This document shows, in pieces, positions 8,885-18,439 of a stretch of 64,000 bases of DNA. Numbering within the stretch: position 1 is the stretch's first letter; every line of letters starts with the position of its first letter. The translations under genes were made by a program, and so were the position numbers. Under the pieces are notes generated by a model. It saw nothing but the letters and a program-made list of their open reading frames with translations. It made no database searches and was not told where the DNA came from. Origin of the DNA: an uncultured Polaribacter sp. (GTDB lineage Bacteria > Bacteroidota > Bacteroidia > Flavobacteriales > Flavobacteriaceae); NCBI RefSeq assembly GCF_947496195.1, contig NZ_CANMBY010000002.1, forward strand, positions 62,001-126,000, read 5' to 3'.

Positions 8885-9370
8885 ATGAAAAGTCTGCTCA
8901 CTGTTAAGCCTTGGATTATTTTTATTTCTTTATTCATTTTAGCAATTTTTGCTGAAACGATTTTTGGACATATTCTATTTATTCTTTGGATTATATTATT
9001 TACCTATTGGACTTTAAAAGTTGGAGAAAATCTTTACTATAAATTAGAGAATCGTTCAATTTTAAATCTTAAAAGATTTAAAATTCAAATTGCGTTTGTA
9101 GTTATTTATTACGCAATTATATTGGTTTTTGGAGGATATGAAATTACAGATGAAAATATAAATTCTTATGGATTTAAAGCTTGGATTATTATTCCTTTAC
9201 ATTTAATTCTTATGTTTTTCATTTTTCATACTATTTATTTTCTATCAAAATGTATAGTTGAACTTAGAAAAAAAAACGAAAAAGTTCTCTTATATATGTT
9301 AGGCTTTTGGTTTTTTCCTATTGGAATCTGGATTATTCAACCCAGAATTATTGAATTAATTGATGAGTAA
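8885..9370 (+). CDS. Polytopic membrane protein, unknown function
   Basis: A 161-residue, very hydrophobic protein with four or five likely membrane helices, near residues 10-40 (IIFISLFILAIFAE, LFILWIILFTYWTL), 68-85, 101-122 and 137-153. There is no signal peptide distinct from the first helix and no motif I recognise. It follows aroQ by 20 bp, so cotranscription is possible, but nothing ties it to aromatic synthesis. I cannot give a function. Confidence 0.6.
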   Translation: MKSLLTVKPWIIFISLFILAIFAETIFGHILFILWIILFTYWTLKVGENLYYKLENRSILNLKRFKIQIAFVVIYYAIILVFGGYEITDENINSYGFKAWIIIPLHLILMFFIFHTIYFLSKCIVELRKKNEKVLLYMLGFWFFPIGIWIIQPRIIELIDE

Positions 9371-9385
9371 TTTTTTAACAAAAAA

Positions 9386-9856
9386 TTATTTTAACTCCAA
9401 AAGCATTTTAATATCTGCTCTCTCATAATGAGAATCTTTTTCAACAGGTATTTCTTTAAAACCCACTTTCTTATAGAGTTGTATTGCAGCTTCCAAACTT
9501 CTATGTGAGTATAAAGTAATACTATCCCAACCTTTTTTTTTAGCAAAATTAATAGTAAAGTCCATTAATTGTTGACCAATTTTAAATCCTTGATATTTAG
9601 GAGAAACAGCCATTTTACTCAATTCAAAAAATGTTTTTTGGTTGATTAAGGAAACCACACCTACAATCTCTGAATTATATTTAGCAAAAAAGATAAAACC
9701 TCCAGGATCTATAACATATTGTTTAGGATTACTTAATACCTTTTCATCATAAGGTTCTATATAGAAATATTTTTTTAACCAGTCTGCGTTTAAATCATAG
9801 AAATACTGAGCGTATTTCTCTTCAAAAGGTATAATTTCTATAGTATTAATATTCAA
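9386..9856 (-). CDS. GNAT-family N-acetyltransferase
   Basis: A 156-residue single-domain GNAT protein that would transfer an acetyl group from acetyl-CoA to an unknown amine. Motif A, with the pyrophosphate-binding loop, is seen as LSKMAVSPKYQGFKIGQQLM, and motif B as the AIQLYKKVGFKEI segment. It starts at TTG. It ends upstream of nothing on its own strand but begins only 5 bp after the ftcD stop, so it is probably the distal gene of that transcript; a link to histidine breakdown is not shown. Confidence 0.82.
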   Translation of the reverse strand: MNINTIEIIPFEEKYAQYFYDLNADWLKKYFYIEPYDEKVLSNPKQYVIDPGGFIFFAKYNSEIVGVVSLINQKTFFELSKMAVSPKYQGFKIGQQLMDFTINFAKKKGWDSITLYSHRSLEAAIQLYKKVGFKEIPVEKDSHYERADIKMLLELK

Positions 9857-9861
9857 AATAA

Positions 9862-11556
9862 TTAAATTTTTGAGTTAATGATCTGCATCATTTCATTTTC
9901 TAAAACAATTGTTTTTTGATAAATATGTGCTGCTTTTTCTAAAATGCTTTCAGCAAAATTTTTGTCTTTTATATCTTTTGCATTAATTCTGACGTTAAAA
10001 TAAGCACCAGTAACAGCTGTTTTTGCACAAAGTACTCCAACACCTCCATCAGAAAGTGAGTTTTGCAACCCTTTTTTCATCATTTCTAACATCACTTCTA
10101 TAGAATTAAATGCAGTTTCCATTACTTTAAAAGGAATTTCAGTTGCATATTTTGTGGCATTTTCTATAGCTTCTTTTCTTGTATTTATTTCTTCTTCATT
10201 GCCTTTTGGTAAACGAAAAGCATCAATGATCTTATTAAATGCATTGGTGTCTTCATCAACCAAAAAAAGAAGTTGATTTTTATAAGTCTGACCTTTTTCT
10301 GCCCATTCAGAAAAATATTCCCATTGATCATCCCAACCAGGTTTATGAGCAGATAAATTGGCAACCATAGTTCCTAAGGAAACTCCTAATGCTCCAACAT
10401 ATGCAGAAATACTTCCACCTCCTGGAGCCATAGATTCTGATGCAGTTTCTTCTGCAAAATCTTTAATTGTTAAGTCTATTAATTTCTTATCAACATCAGC
10501 GTTCATTACATATTCTATAATTCTTTCTTCTGGATGAAAAGGTTTTAAATCATCTAGACCTAAAGATTTAATAGCAATTTTTACTTTTTCTTTTTCAGAT
10601 ATTCCTAATGAACGTTCTTGTTTTTTTAAGAAAAAATCTGCTGCATCTAGCATAGCTTGTAAAGGAACTAAACCTACTAATTCAGATCCTGTAACTCTTA
10701 GACCTCTTTCTGTTGCAGATTTTGATGTTTCATAAAAGGCTTCATGCATAGAAGTTATAGAAATATTGGTTAAGTTATAAGAGATTTGTGCAATACCATA
10801 TTCTTCTATAAACCAACCAATTCCTTTCACTGCTTTTAATTTACCTGGTATTCTAACTGGCTCACCCTTATCATCTAAAACTTTTTTACCAGTTATTGGG
10901 TTTCCTTCACGTTTTATTCTTCCAGCTTCACGAATATCAAAAGCTATAGCATTAGCTCTTCTAACAGAAGTTGAGTTGATATTTACATTGTATGCTATTA
11001 AAAAATCTCTAGCAGAAATTGCAGTAACACCTGCAGAAATTATTTTAGGATTATATTCTTTGGGTCCAAAATCTGGTTTCCAATTAAGATTTGATAGTTT
11101 GTCTTTTAATCCTTCATATTCACCAGCTCTAACAGTAGCTAAATTTCTTCTATTTTCTGATGTTGCAGCATTTTCATAATAGTAACCAGAAATACCTAAT
11201 TCTTTACCAACTCTTTCACCTAATAAATGGGCATATTTTGCAGTTTCTTCCATAGAAATATTAGCAATTGGTACTAAAGGACAAACATCAGTTGCACCAA
11301 ATCTTGGATGTTCTCCTTTTTGCTTGCTCATATCTATTAATTCAGAAGCTTTTTTAATTAATTTAAAAGCAGCCTCAATAACATTATTGGGCTCACCTAC
11401 AAAAGTAATAACGGTTCTATTAGTTGCTTTTCCTGGATCTACATCTAAAAGTTTAACACCTTCTACAGTAGTTACAATATTTGCAATTTCTTGTATTTTT
11501 TTAGTGTCTCTACCTTCACTAATATTAGGTACACATTCTATAATTTGTGTGTTCAT
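9862..11556 (-). CDS. ftcD: Bifunctional glutamate formimidoyltransferase / formimidoyl-THF cyclodeaminase
   Basis: A 564-residue fusion that moves the formimino group from N-formimino-glutamate to tetrahydrofolate, then releases ammonia to give methenyl-THF, linking histidine degradation to one-carbon metabolism. The N-terminal transferase part starts IIECVPNISEGRD and holds the GEHPRFGATDVCP segment (about 81-93) with the expected catalytic His. The C-terminal cyclodeaminase starts near residue 365 with MAPGGGSISAYVGALG. The fusion resembles vertebrate FTCD. No other hut gene is nearby, so the rest of the pathway must be elsewhere. Confidence 0.93.
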   Translation of the reverse strand: MNTQIIECVPNISEGRDTKKIQEIANIVTTVEGVKLLDVDPGKATNRTVITFVGEPNNVIEAAFKLIKKASELIDMSKQKGEHPRFGATDVCPLVPIANISMEETAKYAHLLGERVGKELGISGYYYENAATSENRRNLATVRAGEYEGLKDKLSNLNWKPDFGPKEYNPKIISAGVTAISARDFLIAYNVNINSTSVRRANAIAFDIREAGRIKREGNPITGKKVLDDKGEPVRIPGKLKAVKGIGWFIEEYGIAQISYNLTNISITSMHEAFYETSKSATERGLRVTGSELVGLVPLQAMLDAADFFLKKQERSLGISEKEKVKIAIKSLGLDDLKPFHPEERIIEYVMNADVDKKLIDLTIKDFAEETASESMAPGGGSISAYVGALGVSLGTMVANLSAHKPGWDDQWEYFSEWAEKGQTYKNQLLFLVDEDTNAFNKIIDAFRLPKGNEEEINTRKEAIENATKYATEIPFKVMETAFNSIEVMLEMMKKGLQNSLSDGGVGVLCAKTAVTGAYFNVRINAKDIKDKNFAESILEKAAHIYQKTIVLENEMMQIINSKI

Positions 11557-11637
11557 GGTTGATGAATTTGATTATCAAATGTAAAATTTTCATCAAACAA
11601 AAGCTATAGAAATTATCAGAAAAATAATTAAAGATTA

Positions 11638-12798
11638 TTATTTAAAAGATTTTGATAAAAATAAATATCGAACAAAAAGTAAAATTAATAAAGGAATAAC
11701 AGCTATTGGAAAATGCTGAATACTAGTAATCCAAATAATTGGTATAATTACTAGCAAAAATAACAAAAAGATAAAGTAGTTAGAAAGCCATTTTTTACCT
11801 TTATTTAATAAGAATACTACAAACAAATTAGGAACAAATGCCCATAAAACATTGAAATTATTTGGAGTAGTGGAGTGGTCTGTAAAAAACCATAAGAACA
11901 CAATTAAAAAACCTACAAGTCCTGTAGTGATTAGCAAAATAGTATCTAACCATTTCGTTCTTTTTTGATTTTTATTATCTCTATAGGTTATAAAAATTCC
12001 TAAAAGTGCAATTATTGAAAAGACTAATAAAGGGCTTATAAGAGGTAGACTTTGTTTTCTATTTGGGAAATCTAATAGTAACTCCTCTTTTTTTACCAAA
12101 GGTTGTTTTTGGTTTTTAAAGTAGACTGTACTGTTTTTAAAAATAGTATAAACATAATCAGGTAAATACATGTACTGTTGTAAATTGGCAGTTTTATCTA
12201 ATTTACTACCTAATGCTAGGTTTATACCAAAACCTCCCCAAGTATTCCAGTGAATCTCTCTGTTCATTAAGGTTCTAAAGCTTAATTCTTTTTCAATCTC
12301 TTTATCATTAAATTCAACTTTATCACCTAAAATTGTGGTAGTAATATCTTTTAATTTAGAAGCACAATTATTAAAAAAAGGATCATATAAATAGGTTGCG
12401 TTTTGTGGTGATGCATTTTTTTCTAAATACATAAAAAAAGCCTGTCTTTGTTGCTGTGTTAAATTTAGCACTTGCTGTTTAACCCAGCGTTTATCTTGCT
12501 TGTAGCTTTCTAAAAAATATTTAAATTGATATCTGCCAAGCTTATAAAGTAGTCTCCCTTTTGTAAAATTGGTATAAAAATTAGGAGCATTAAAGTCAAA
12601 TATGCCATAATTATATACTAAATCTAATTGTAACACTGGATCTTTAATTCTAATTGCAGAATGACCAAAAGCTTCAAATAGTTCATTTCCAGCATCTGCA
12701 GTAACAATACTTATTTCTGAATAAACAGAAAGTTGTACCTGAGATTTTGAGGTTATAGATATTGCTAAAAATAAAAAGGTAAAAAGTAACTTCTTCAT
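11638..12798 (-). CDS. DUF4105-domain membrane protein
   Basis: A 386-residue protein with a signal peptide (1-18, MKKLLFTFLFLAISITSKS). A periplasmic DUF4105/Lnb-N-type domain (about 25-230) contains the conserved features FGHSAIRIKDP, YNYGIFDF and the NNCASKL Cys motif. Four or five C-terminal membrane helices follow (about 250-386), with IALLGIFITY and WAFVPNLFVVFLLN. The Cys-His arrangement suggests a cysteine-protease-like fold, but its substrate is unknown. It lies 2 bp after the PorV/PorQ-family gene on the same strand, so the pair is probably cotranscribed and both act in the envelope. Confidence 0.8.
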   Translation of the reverse strand: MKKLLFTFLFLAISITSKSQVQLSVYSEISIVTADAGNELFEAFGHSAIRIKDPVLQLDLVYNYGIFDFNAPNFYTNFTKGRLLYKLGRYQFKYFLESYKQDKRWVKQQVLNLTQQQRQAFFMYLEKNASPQNATYLYDPFFNNCASKLKDITTTILGDKVEFNDKEIEKELSFRTLMNREIHWNTWGGFGINLALGSKLDKTANLQQYMYLPDYVYTIFKNSTVYFKNQKQPLVKKEELLLDFPNRKQSLPLISPLLVFSIIALLGIFITYRDNKNQKRTKWLDTILLITTGLVGFLIVFLWFFTDHSTTPNNFNVLWAFVPNLFVVFLLNKGKKWLSNYFIFLLFLLVIIPIIWITSIQHFPIAVIPLLILLFVRYLFLSKSFK

Positions 12799-12800
12799 AA

Positions 12801-13871
12801 TTATCTTCTAAAAAAGCTGTAATCTACAGTTACAGAAAAAATATTAGAGTATTGTGCATTTCCTATGCTTCCAATATTGGTTAAAGCATAATCTATTTGA
12901 ATTCCTTTATAATTAAATCCTAATCCAAAATTTGGTTGAGTAGAGAGTGTTTTAGAATTATCAAACTCAGTAATATATTGAAAATTACCAACCCCTAATC
13001 TTAAATAGACTAGCTTATCATAATCTAATTGAAAACCAACAGCTGGATCAATACTTGCTATACTAGAAGAAAAAATATCGTTAGTTTGTTCAAATCTAAT
13101 ATTTAAATCTACCTCAGATTGTAAGTTAAAAAAACGACCAATTCTCCAATTCTTAGCAACTCCTAATTGTATTTTTGGTTTTGTAATTTCTGTAGTTTCA
13201 GGTAATTCTTGGTTTTGACCAGGTATTGCGTTTTGTATTTTATTAAACTCATCTTCATCAATAGCCCAAGTATTGTAAGTTGTAGTAATATCTCTAATCA
13301 TAAATCCAAAATACCAATCATTCCTTTCAAATTGCAAACCAGCATCAAAGCCAAAGCCCCAAGAAGTTGCAAAATCACCTATAATTCTTCTCACAACTTT
13401 TGCATTAACACCTATTTTTAAATCTTTAAAAATCAAGTTCCTGGCATAAGCAACATTAAAAGCATAATCTGCAGCAGAGAAGAGGCTAATTCTATTAAAA
13501 TCTATATTTCCATTACTGTCTATTAATTCAGTGGTATTTAAAATATCATCAACTCCAAAACGAATTACAGATACTCCTAAAGCACTATTTTTATCAATAG
13601 GCATAGCAAAGGCAGCATAATTATAATTTGCAATACCTGCAAAATATGAAGCATACATTAAAGAACCTTGGTAATCTTCTATACCTACTAAACCAGCAGG
13701 GTTCCAATATATTGCATTAACATTATTAGTTGTTGCAACTACAGCTTTGCTCATTCCTAAAGCTGCTGCATCTACACCAATATTTAAAAATTCGTTTGAA
13801 TAATTTCTAAATGCTTGAGCATTTAAAAAAAATGGGGAAATCAACAAAAAAAGTAAAATTCTATATTTCAC
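12801..13871 (-). CDS. PorV/PorQ-family outer-membrane barrel protein
   Basis: A 356-residue protein with a signal peptide (1-18, ending FFLNAQ) and a FadL-like barrel of the PorV/PorQ family. The segment AAALGMSKAVVATTNNVNAIYWNPAGL is the family's hallmark region near the N-terminus (about 36-62), and the protein ends in a terminal beta strand with aromatic residues (VTVDYSFFRR). PorV and PorQ serve the type IX secretion system as shuttle and attachment-complex parts. Which subtype this is cannot be settled from the sequence. The start is GTG. PorX, a T9SS regulator, is also in this window but 35 kb away. Confidence 0.75.
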   Translation of the reverse strand: MKYRILLFLLISPFFLNAQAFRNYSNEFLNIGVDAAALGMSKAVVATTNNVNAIYWNPAGLVGIEDYQGSLMYASYFAGIANYNYAAFAMPIDKNSALGVSVIRFGVDDILNTTELIDSNGNIDFNRISLFSAADYAFNVAYARNLIFKDLKIGVNAKVVRRIIGDFATSWGFGFDAGLQFERNDWYFGFMIRDITTTYNTWAIDEDEFNKIQNAIPGQNQELPETTEITKPKIQLGVAKNWRIGRFFNLQSEVDLNIRFEQTNDIFSSSIASIDPAVGFQLDYDKLVYLRLGVGNFQYITEFDNSKTLSTQPNFGLGFNYKGIQIDYALTNIGSIGNAQYSNIFSVTVDYSFFRR

Positions 13872-13952
13872 AAATACAAGAAAATTGTTCTAACAAATAT
13901 CTAAAAACCTATTAAAATAACTATGGTTTTTATTGGATATTGTTTAAGATAT

Positions 13953-14927
13953 CTAAATTTGAATAGTTTCTTTAATAAAACGCTCAATTCTTTGCTCTAA
14001 CCATCTATTTTCATCAGGTTTAAAAGAAGACATAAACCCACAATGACCTCCAAACTTTGGTTCTTCAAAAAAGAAATAATCAGATTTTTTTGCTTCTTCA
14101 TAAGGATAACATTCTCTTGATAAAAAAGAATCGTCTTTAGCGTTAACTAATAAAGTAGGTACTTTAGTTTTTAATATATAGGGTTTAGAGCTTGCTTTAT
14201 TCCAATAATCTTCTGGACTATCAAAACCAAAAACAGGACAAGTGTATAAAAGTTCTAAATGTTTAAACTTAGTAGCTTTAAATAATTTGTCTTTATCTAA
14301 TTGATATTCTGGAAATTTATGAGACTTTTCTAAAACTTTGTTTTTCATAGTTTTAAAAAAAACTTCCATGTATAACTTATTTTTAAGTTTATCCATTTCT
14401 TTTTCTGCAGAAGCAATATGAATAGGAACAGAAACAGCAACACCTCCTTTTACAATAGATGAAATAGAATTGCCTTTTTCGCCTAAATATTTTAAAGTTA
14501 AATTACCACCAAGACTAAAACCAACAATAACAATATGTTCGTAATTGTAATTTTTTATAAGATGATTTACTACAAATTCTACATCCTCTGTTTTTCCACT
14601 ATGATATGTAGAAAGTAATAAGTTATCTTCTCCACTACAACCTCTTAAATTAAAACAAACAGCATCTAATCCCATTTTGTTAAAATGGTTTGCATGAGAA
14701 GTTATATATTTAGATTCAGAGCTTCCTTCTAAACCATGTATTAATAAAACTAAAGTTTTTGAATCAACAGTAGAAAAATCTAAGTCTATAAAATCATTAT
14801 CCCAAGTTGTAATTCTTTCTCTTTGATAATGAGTTATATCTTTCATAAACAGTGGTCTATACATCGTATTAAAATGACCATTTCTAAATGGTATTGTAAC
14901 CTTAAAATTTGATTTTAAAACTGGCAT
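13953..14927 (-). CDS. YheT-family alpha/beta hydrolase
   Basis: A 324-residue cytoplasmic alpha/beta hydrolase of the YheT/ABHD1-3 group. The oxyanion region is LLIHGLEGSS (about 61-70), the nucleophile elbow is GFSLGG with Ser138, and the acid and His follow in NAKDDSFLS and FGGHCGFM. The conserved Cys and Arg of FNLRGCSGE also fit. Family members act as esterases or lipases on acyl substrates, but the natural substrate is unknown. It is a single gene, divergent from pssA with ~100 bp between. Confidence 0.88.
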   Translation of the reverse strand: MPVLKSNFKVTIPFRNGHFNTMYRPLFMKDITHYQRERITTWDNDFIDLDFSTVDSKTLVLLIHGLEGSSESKYITSHANHFNKMGLDAVCFNLRGCSGEDNLLLSTYHSGKTEDVEFVVNHLIKNYNYEHIVIVGFSLGGNLTLKYLGEKGNSISSIVKGGVAVSVPIHIASAEKEMDKLKNKLYMEVFFKTMKNKVLEKSHKFPEYQLDKDKLFKATKFKHLELLYTCPVFGFDSPEDYWNKASSKPYILKTKVPTLLVNAKDDSFLSRECYPYEEAKKSDYFFFEEPKFGGHCGFMSSFKPDENRWLEQRIERFIKETIQI

Positions 14928-15028
14928 AGAAACTTATTTTTACAAATATCTCAAAAAATATAAATAAACAAAACTCTTACATATTGTTTTATTATTTTTG
15001 CTTGAACACCAACCAAAAACATTTTATA

Positions 15029-15736
15029 ATGAAACACTTACCTAATTTAATAACTCTTGCTAATTTATTTTGTGGTTCGATTGCTGTAATTTATGCAGTA
15101 GAAGAAAATTTTGAATATGCAGGTTTATTTGTTGTTTTAGGTATATTTTTCGATTTTTTTGATGGTTTAGCTGCAAGATTACTAAAAGTAACAGGCGAGC
15201 TTGGTAAACAATTAGATTCTTTAGCAGATATGGTTACAAGTGGAGTTGTGCCAGGTATTATTATGTTTAAATTAATTCAGATTAATTTAGAAGTAAATGG
15301 TAATATATTCATTTTTGAAGACCCTATTTTAGATGTAGCACTTATTGGTTTGTTTTTAACATTAGCTGCTTGTTTACGTTTAGCTAAATTTAACATAGAT
15401 GATAGACAAACAACTTCATTTATAGGATTACCAACACCTGCAATGAGTTTGTTTGTAGTTTCACTTCCTTTAATTCAACAATATTCTGATGTTGCTTTTG
15501 CTAAAGAATTAATTTCAAATAATTATGTTTTAATTGCAATAACATGGATATTATCTTATTTAATGAATTCAGAAATCGCTTTATTTTCATTAAAGTTTAA
15601 AGATTATTCTATAAAAAATAATTTCATAAAGTATTTGTTTTTGATTATTTCGCTACTATTAATATTAATAATTCCTTTTTTATCTATACCTATAATTATT
15701 ATATTGTATATTATATTTTCTCTTATTAAAAAATAA
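15029..15736 (+). CDS. pssA: CDP-diacylglycerol-serine O-phosphatidyltransferase
   Basis: A 235-residue integral membrane enzyme that joins serine to CDP-diacylglycerol, the first step to phosphatidylethanolamine. The CDP-alcohol transferase motif is intact: DFFDGLAARLLKVTGELG followed by DSLAD, giving the D-x2-DG-x2-AR-x8-G-x3-D-x3-D pattern. About seven membrane helices span the rest, and the C-terminus is very hydrophobic. I chose the ATG at 15029 (MKHLPNLITLANLFCG). The -7-like box TATTTTTG at 14993-15000 puts the transcript start after the alternative start at 14984. The GAF kinase gene follows by 5 bp. Confidence 0.93.
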   Translation: MKHLPNLITLANLFCGSIAVIYAVEENFEYAGLFVVLGIFFDFFDGLAARLLKVTGELGKQLDSLADMVTSGVVPGIIMFKLIQINLEVNGNIFIFEDPILDVALIGLFLTLAACLRLAKFNIDDRQTTSFIGLPTPAMSLFVVSLPLIQQYSDVAFAKELISNNYVLIAITWILSYLMNSEIALFSLKFKDYSIKNNFIKYLFLIISLLLILIIPFLSIPIIIILYIIFSLIKK

Positions 15737-15741
15737 TAATT

Positions 15742-16950
15742 ATGAAAGCTGCTAGAATACCAAATAATGAAGAAGAGAGATTAAAAGTGCTAAAAAAATA
15801 TAGTATTCTAGATTCTTTACCAGAAGAAGAATATGATGCAATTACTAAAATTGCTTCTTCTATATGTGATACACCAATTGCCTTAGTTTCTATTATAGAT
15901 GAAAAAAGACAATGGTTTAAATCTAATCATGGAATGGAAACTAAAGAAACTCATAGAGATTTAGCCTTTTGTGCTCACAGTATACTGAATCCTAATGAAA
16001 TATTTGAAGTAGAAGATGCAACTAAAGACGAACGTTTTTTTGATAACCCTTTAACTACAGGTGCTCCAAATGTAATTTTTTATGCAGGGGCTCCATTAAA
16101 TACATCAGAAGGTTATCCTTTAGGAACACTCTGTGTAATTGATAATAAACCAAAAAAATTAAATGAGACTCAAAAAGAAGCTTTAAATCTTTTAGCTAAT
16201 CAAGTAGTTCGTTTATTTGAGTTAAGAAAGAGTAATGCAAAATTAAAAAGTGCAAATAAAGATATTGTAAAATTAAATGATAGATTAAACAATTTTGCAT
16301 TTAGACTTACTCATGATTTAAAGTCTCCAATAAATAATATCAATTTTTTAATAGATGTCTTAAAAGAAGATCATTTTGAATTATTTAAAGAAACACAAGC
16401 AGAAAATTATTTTAATTTAATTGCTGATAGAATTTCTTATATGGATAATTTGATAAATGACATTTTAGTATACAGTAAAGTAACAAATAAAAACATTGTA
16501 TTTAACGCATTCAATATCAAAAACTTAATAGAAGGTATTATTAAAAATATTGATATTGAAAATAAGATTGATTTTATTGCAGAAAATTTAGATACTGATA
16601 TTTTTAGTTCTAAAATAGGACTATTACAAGTTTTTCAAAACCTTATTTCTAATTCTAAAAAATTTACTGATGAAGAAAAAGTTATCATAAAGATTGCTTT
16701 CTCAGAAGATACAGAAAATTATAATTTTGTTTATGAAGATAATGGGCCAGGCATACCAAAAAAATATTGGAAAAAGGTTTTTGAAATGTTTGAAACGCTT
16801 CATAAAAATTCAAACAATAATACTGGTGTAGGTTTATCAACTGTAAAATCAAATATAGAAAGGTTAGGAGGGTCTATAACTTTATCTAATAGAATTGATA
16901 ATAAAAAAGGGGTTTGTTTTAAATTTAATATTCAGAAAAAGGATATTTAA
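15742..16950 (+). CDS. GAF-domain sensor histidine kinase, soluble
   Basis: A 402-residue cytoplasmic kinase. A GAF domain covers about 20-160 (DTPIALVSIIDEKRQWFKS, GYPLGTLCVIDNKP). A short coiled coil is followed by HisKA with His191 in LTHDLKSPINNI, and an HATPase domain with an N box (FQNLISNSKKF), G1 (EDNGPGIP) and G2 (NTGVGLSTV). There are no membrane helices, so it would sense a cytosolic or diffusible ligand; the GAF ligand is unknown. No response regulator is adjacent, which makes it an orphan kinase here. It sits 5 bp after pssA. Confidence 0.9.
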   Translation: MKAARIPNNEEERLKVLKKYSILDSLPEEEYDAITKIASSICDTPIALVSIIDEKRQWFKSNHGMETKETHRDLAFCAHSILNPNEIFEVEDATKDERFFDNPLTTGAPNVIFYAGAPLNTSEGYPLGTLCVIDNKPKKLNETQKEALNLLANQVVRLFELRKSNAKLKSANKDIVKLNDRLNNFAFRLTHDLKSPINNINFLIDVLKEDHFELFKETQAENYFNLIADRISYMDNLINDILVYSKVTNKNIVFNAFNIKNLIEGIIKNIDIENKIDFIAENLDTDIFSSKIGLLQVFQNLISNSKKFTDEEKVIIKIAFSEDTENYNFVYEDNGPGIPKKYWKKVFEMFETLHKNSNNNTGVGLSTVKSNIERLGGSITLSNRIDNKKGVCFKFNIQKKDI

Positions 16951-16952
16951 AT

Positions 16953-17312
16953 ATGTTTAAATCTGTTAGAAGTTTTATTGGAGCAAAAGATTTTATTGAA
17001 TCATGTAATTTCTATAAAGATTTAGGTTTTAAAGAAGTAACCATATCTGGTAATATGAGTTATTTTAAAATTGATGAAAAACTTGGTTTTTATTTACAAA
17101 AAGCATTTGTAAAAGATTGGGTAGATAATTCTATGCTTTTTTTAGAAGTTGATAATATAGAAGCGTATTTAAAAAAAATAGAAGCATTAGACTTACTATC
17201 AAAATATAAAAAGTGTAGATTGTCTAAAATTGTAAATAATGATTGGGGTAGAGAATTCTTTTTACATGATCCTTCAGGAATTCTCTGGCATATAGGATGT
17301 TTTAATTATTGA
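16953..17312 (+). CDS. VOC-family (glyoxalase/bleomycin resistance fold) protein
   Basis: A 119-residue protein with the two beta-alpha-beta-beta-beta modules of the vicinal-oxygen-chelate fold: RSFIGAKDFIESCNFYKDLGF at the start and the typical WGREFFLHDPSGILWHIG at the end. This fold serves as glyoxalase, dioxygenase or drug-binding protein; the substrate cannot be read from the sequence. It follows the GAF kinase by 2 bp and its last 11 bp overlap the converging lptB. Confidence 0.82.
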   Translation: MFKSVRSFIGAKDFIESCNFYKDLGFKEVTISGNMSYFKIDEKLGFYLQKAFVKDWVDNSMLFLEVDNIEAYLKKIEALDLLSKYKKCRLSKIVNNDWGREFFLHDPSGILWHIGCFNY

Positions 17313-18045
17313 AAACTTTTTTCTTTTTCAATTCAAAATCTTTACCTAAATACACTTTTCTTACCATTTCATCAGCAGCTAATTCTTCTGGTGTACCTTC
17401 TTTTAAAATACTTCCATTATACATTAAATAAGTTTTATCTGTAATAGCAAGAGTTGCTTGTACATCATGATCTGTAATTAATATACCTATGTTTTTATTT
17501 TTTAATTGCGCTACAATACTTTGTATATCTTCAACAGCAATAGGATCTACACCTGCAAAAGGTTCATCTAATAAAATAAAATTTGGATCAGATGCTAAAC
17601 AACGTGCAATTTCTGTTCTACGTCTTTCACCTCCAGAAAGTAAATCACCTCTATTTTTACGCACATGACCAATATTAAATTCATCAATAAGCGCTTCTAA
17701 TTTTATTTTTTGCTCTTTTTTAGAAAGATTAGTAAACTGTAAAACAGACATAATATTATCTTCTACAGAAAGTTTTCTAAATACAGAAGCTTCTTGAGCT
17801 AAATACCCAATACCTTTTTGGGCTCTTTTGTACATAGCATCTTCTGTAATTTCTTCATCATTCAAGAAAATTTTACCATGGTTAGGTTTTATCATACCAA
17901 CAATCATGTAAAAAGAAGTAGTTTTACCTGCTCCATTAGGTCCAAGTAAACCAATGATTTCTCCTTGCTTAACTTCTAAAGAAATACCTTTTACGACCTT
18001 TCTAGAACCATATATTTTCTGAATGTTTTCTGCACGTAAAATCAT
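17302..18045 (-). CDS. lptB: LPS export ABC transporter ATP-binding protein LptB
   Basis: A 247-residue ATPase that powers extraction of LPS from the inner membrane with LptF and LptG. It has Walker A GPNGAGKTT (35-43), a Q-loop (YLAQEASVF), the signature LSGGERRR, Walker B FILLDEPFAGVDP and the H-loop (ILITDHD). The FAGVDP form and the overall match are typical of LptB rather than other ABC proteins. The order kdsD-tatC-CMD protein-lptB on one strand suggests a shared transcript, and kdsD is also part of LPS (Kdo) supply. Confidence 0.95.
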   Translation of the reverse strand: MILRAENIQKIYGSRKVVKGISLEVKQGEIIGLLGPNGAGKTTSFYMIVGMIKPNHGKIFLNDEEITEDAMYKRAQKGIGYLAQEASVFRKLSVEDNIMSVLQFTNLSKKEQKIKLEALIDEFNIGHVRKNRGDLLSGGERRRTEIARCLASDPNFILLDEPFAGVDPIAVEDIQSIVAQLKNKNIGILITDHDVQATLAITDKTYLMYNGSILKEGTPEELAADEMVRKVYLGKDFELKKKKVFNN

Positions 18046-18088
18046 ATTTCAAAAATAAAGAATGTGGTTTTTACTTATCTTAAATATA

Positions 18089-18439
18089 TTATAATTTTTC
18101 TTCTTCTAAGGCTTCCCAATATTCATAAGCCCTTCTTAAGTGAGGAATAACAATTGTACCACCAATTAAATTAGCAATAGCCATTGTTTCTAACATCTCT
18201 TCTTTAGTTACACCATTTTCCATTGAAGATTCAAGATGATACTTTACACAATCATCACATCTTAAAACAGTAGATGCAACCAAACCTAATAACTCTTTTG
18301 TTTTAACAGATAAATGACCTGCTGCAAAAGCATTAGTATCTAAGTTAAAAATTCTCTTAATAACTTTGTTATCTGTTGCTAAAATTTTATCGTTCATTTC
18401 TTGACGATAATCATTAAACTCTTTAACTTTTGTTGGCAT
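18089..18439 (-). CDS. Carboxymuconolactone decarboxylase (AhpD-like) family protein
   Basis: A 116-residue all-helical protein with the AhpD-type redox motif CDDCVKYH (Cys61, Cys64, His68), that is CxxC-x3-H. Proteins with this motif can act as disulfide reductases or peroxidases; those without cysteines act as decarboxylases, so a redox role is more likely here. The substrate is unknown. Its start overlaps the tatC stop by 17 bp, showing tight coupling in the tatC-lptB cluster. Confidence 0.85.
   Translation of the reverse strand: MPTKVKEFNDYRQEMNDKILATDNKVIKRIFNLDTNAFAAGHLSVKTKELLGLVASTVLRCDDCVKYHLESSMENGVTKEEMLETMAIANLIGGTIVIPHLRRAYEYWEALEEEKL

Noticed and set aside
18423..18439. 17-bp overlap of the CMD-family gene and tatC as a possible frameshift fusion
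   Set aside because: Both proteins have complete, family-typical lengths and ends; it is a normal operon overlap.
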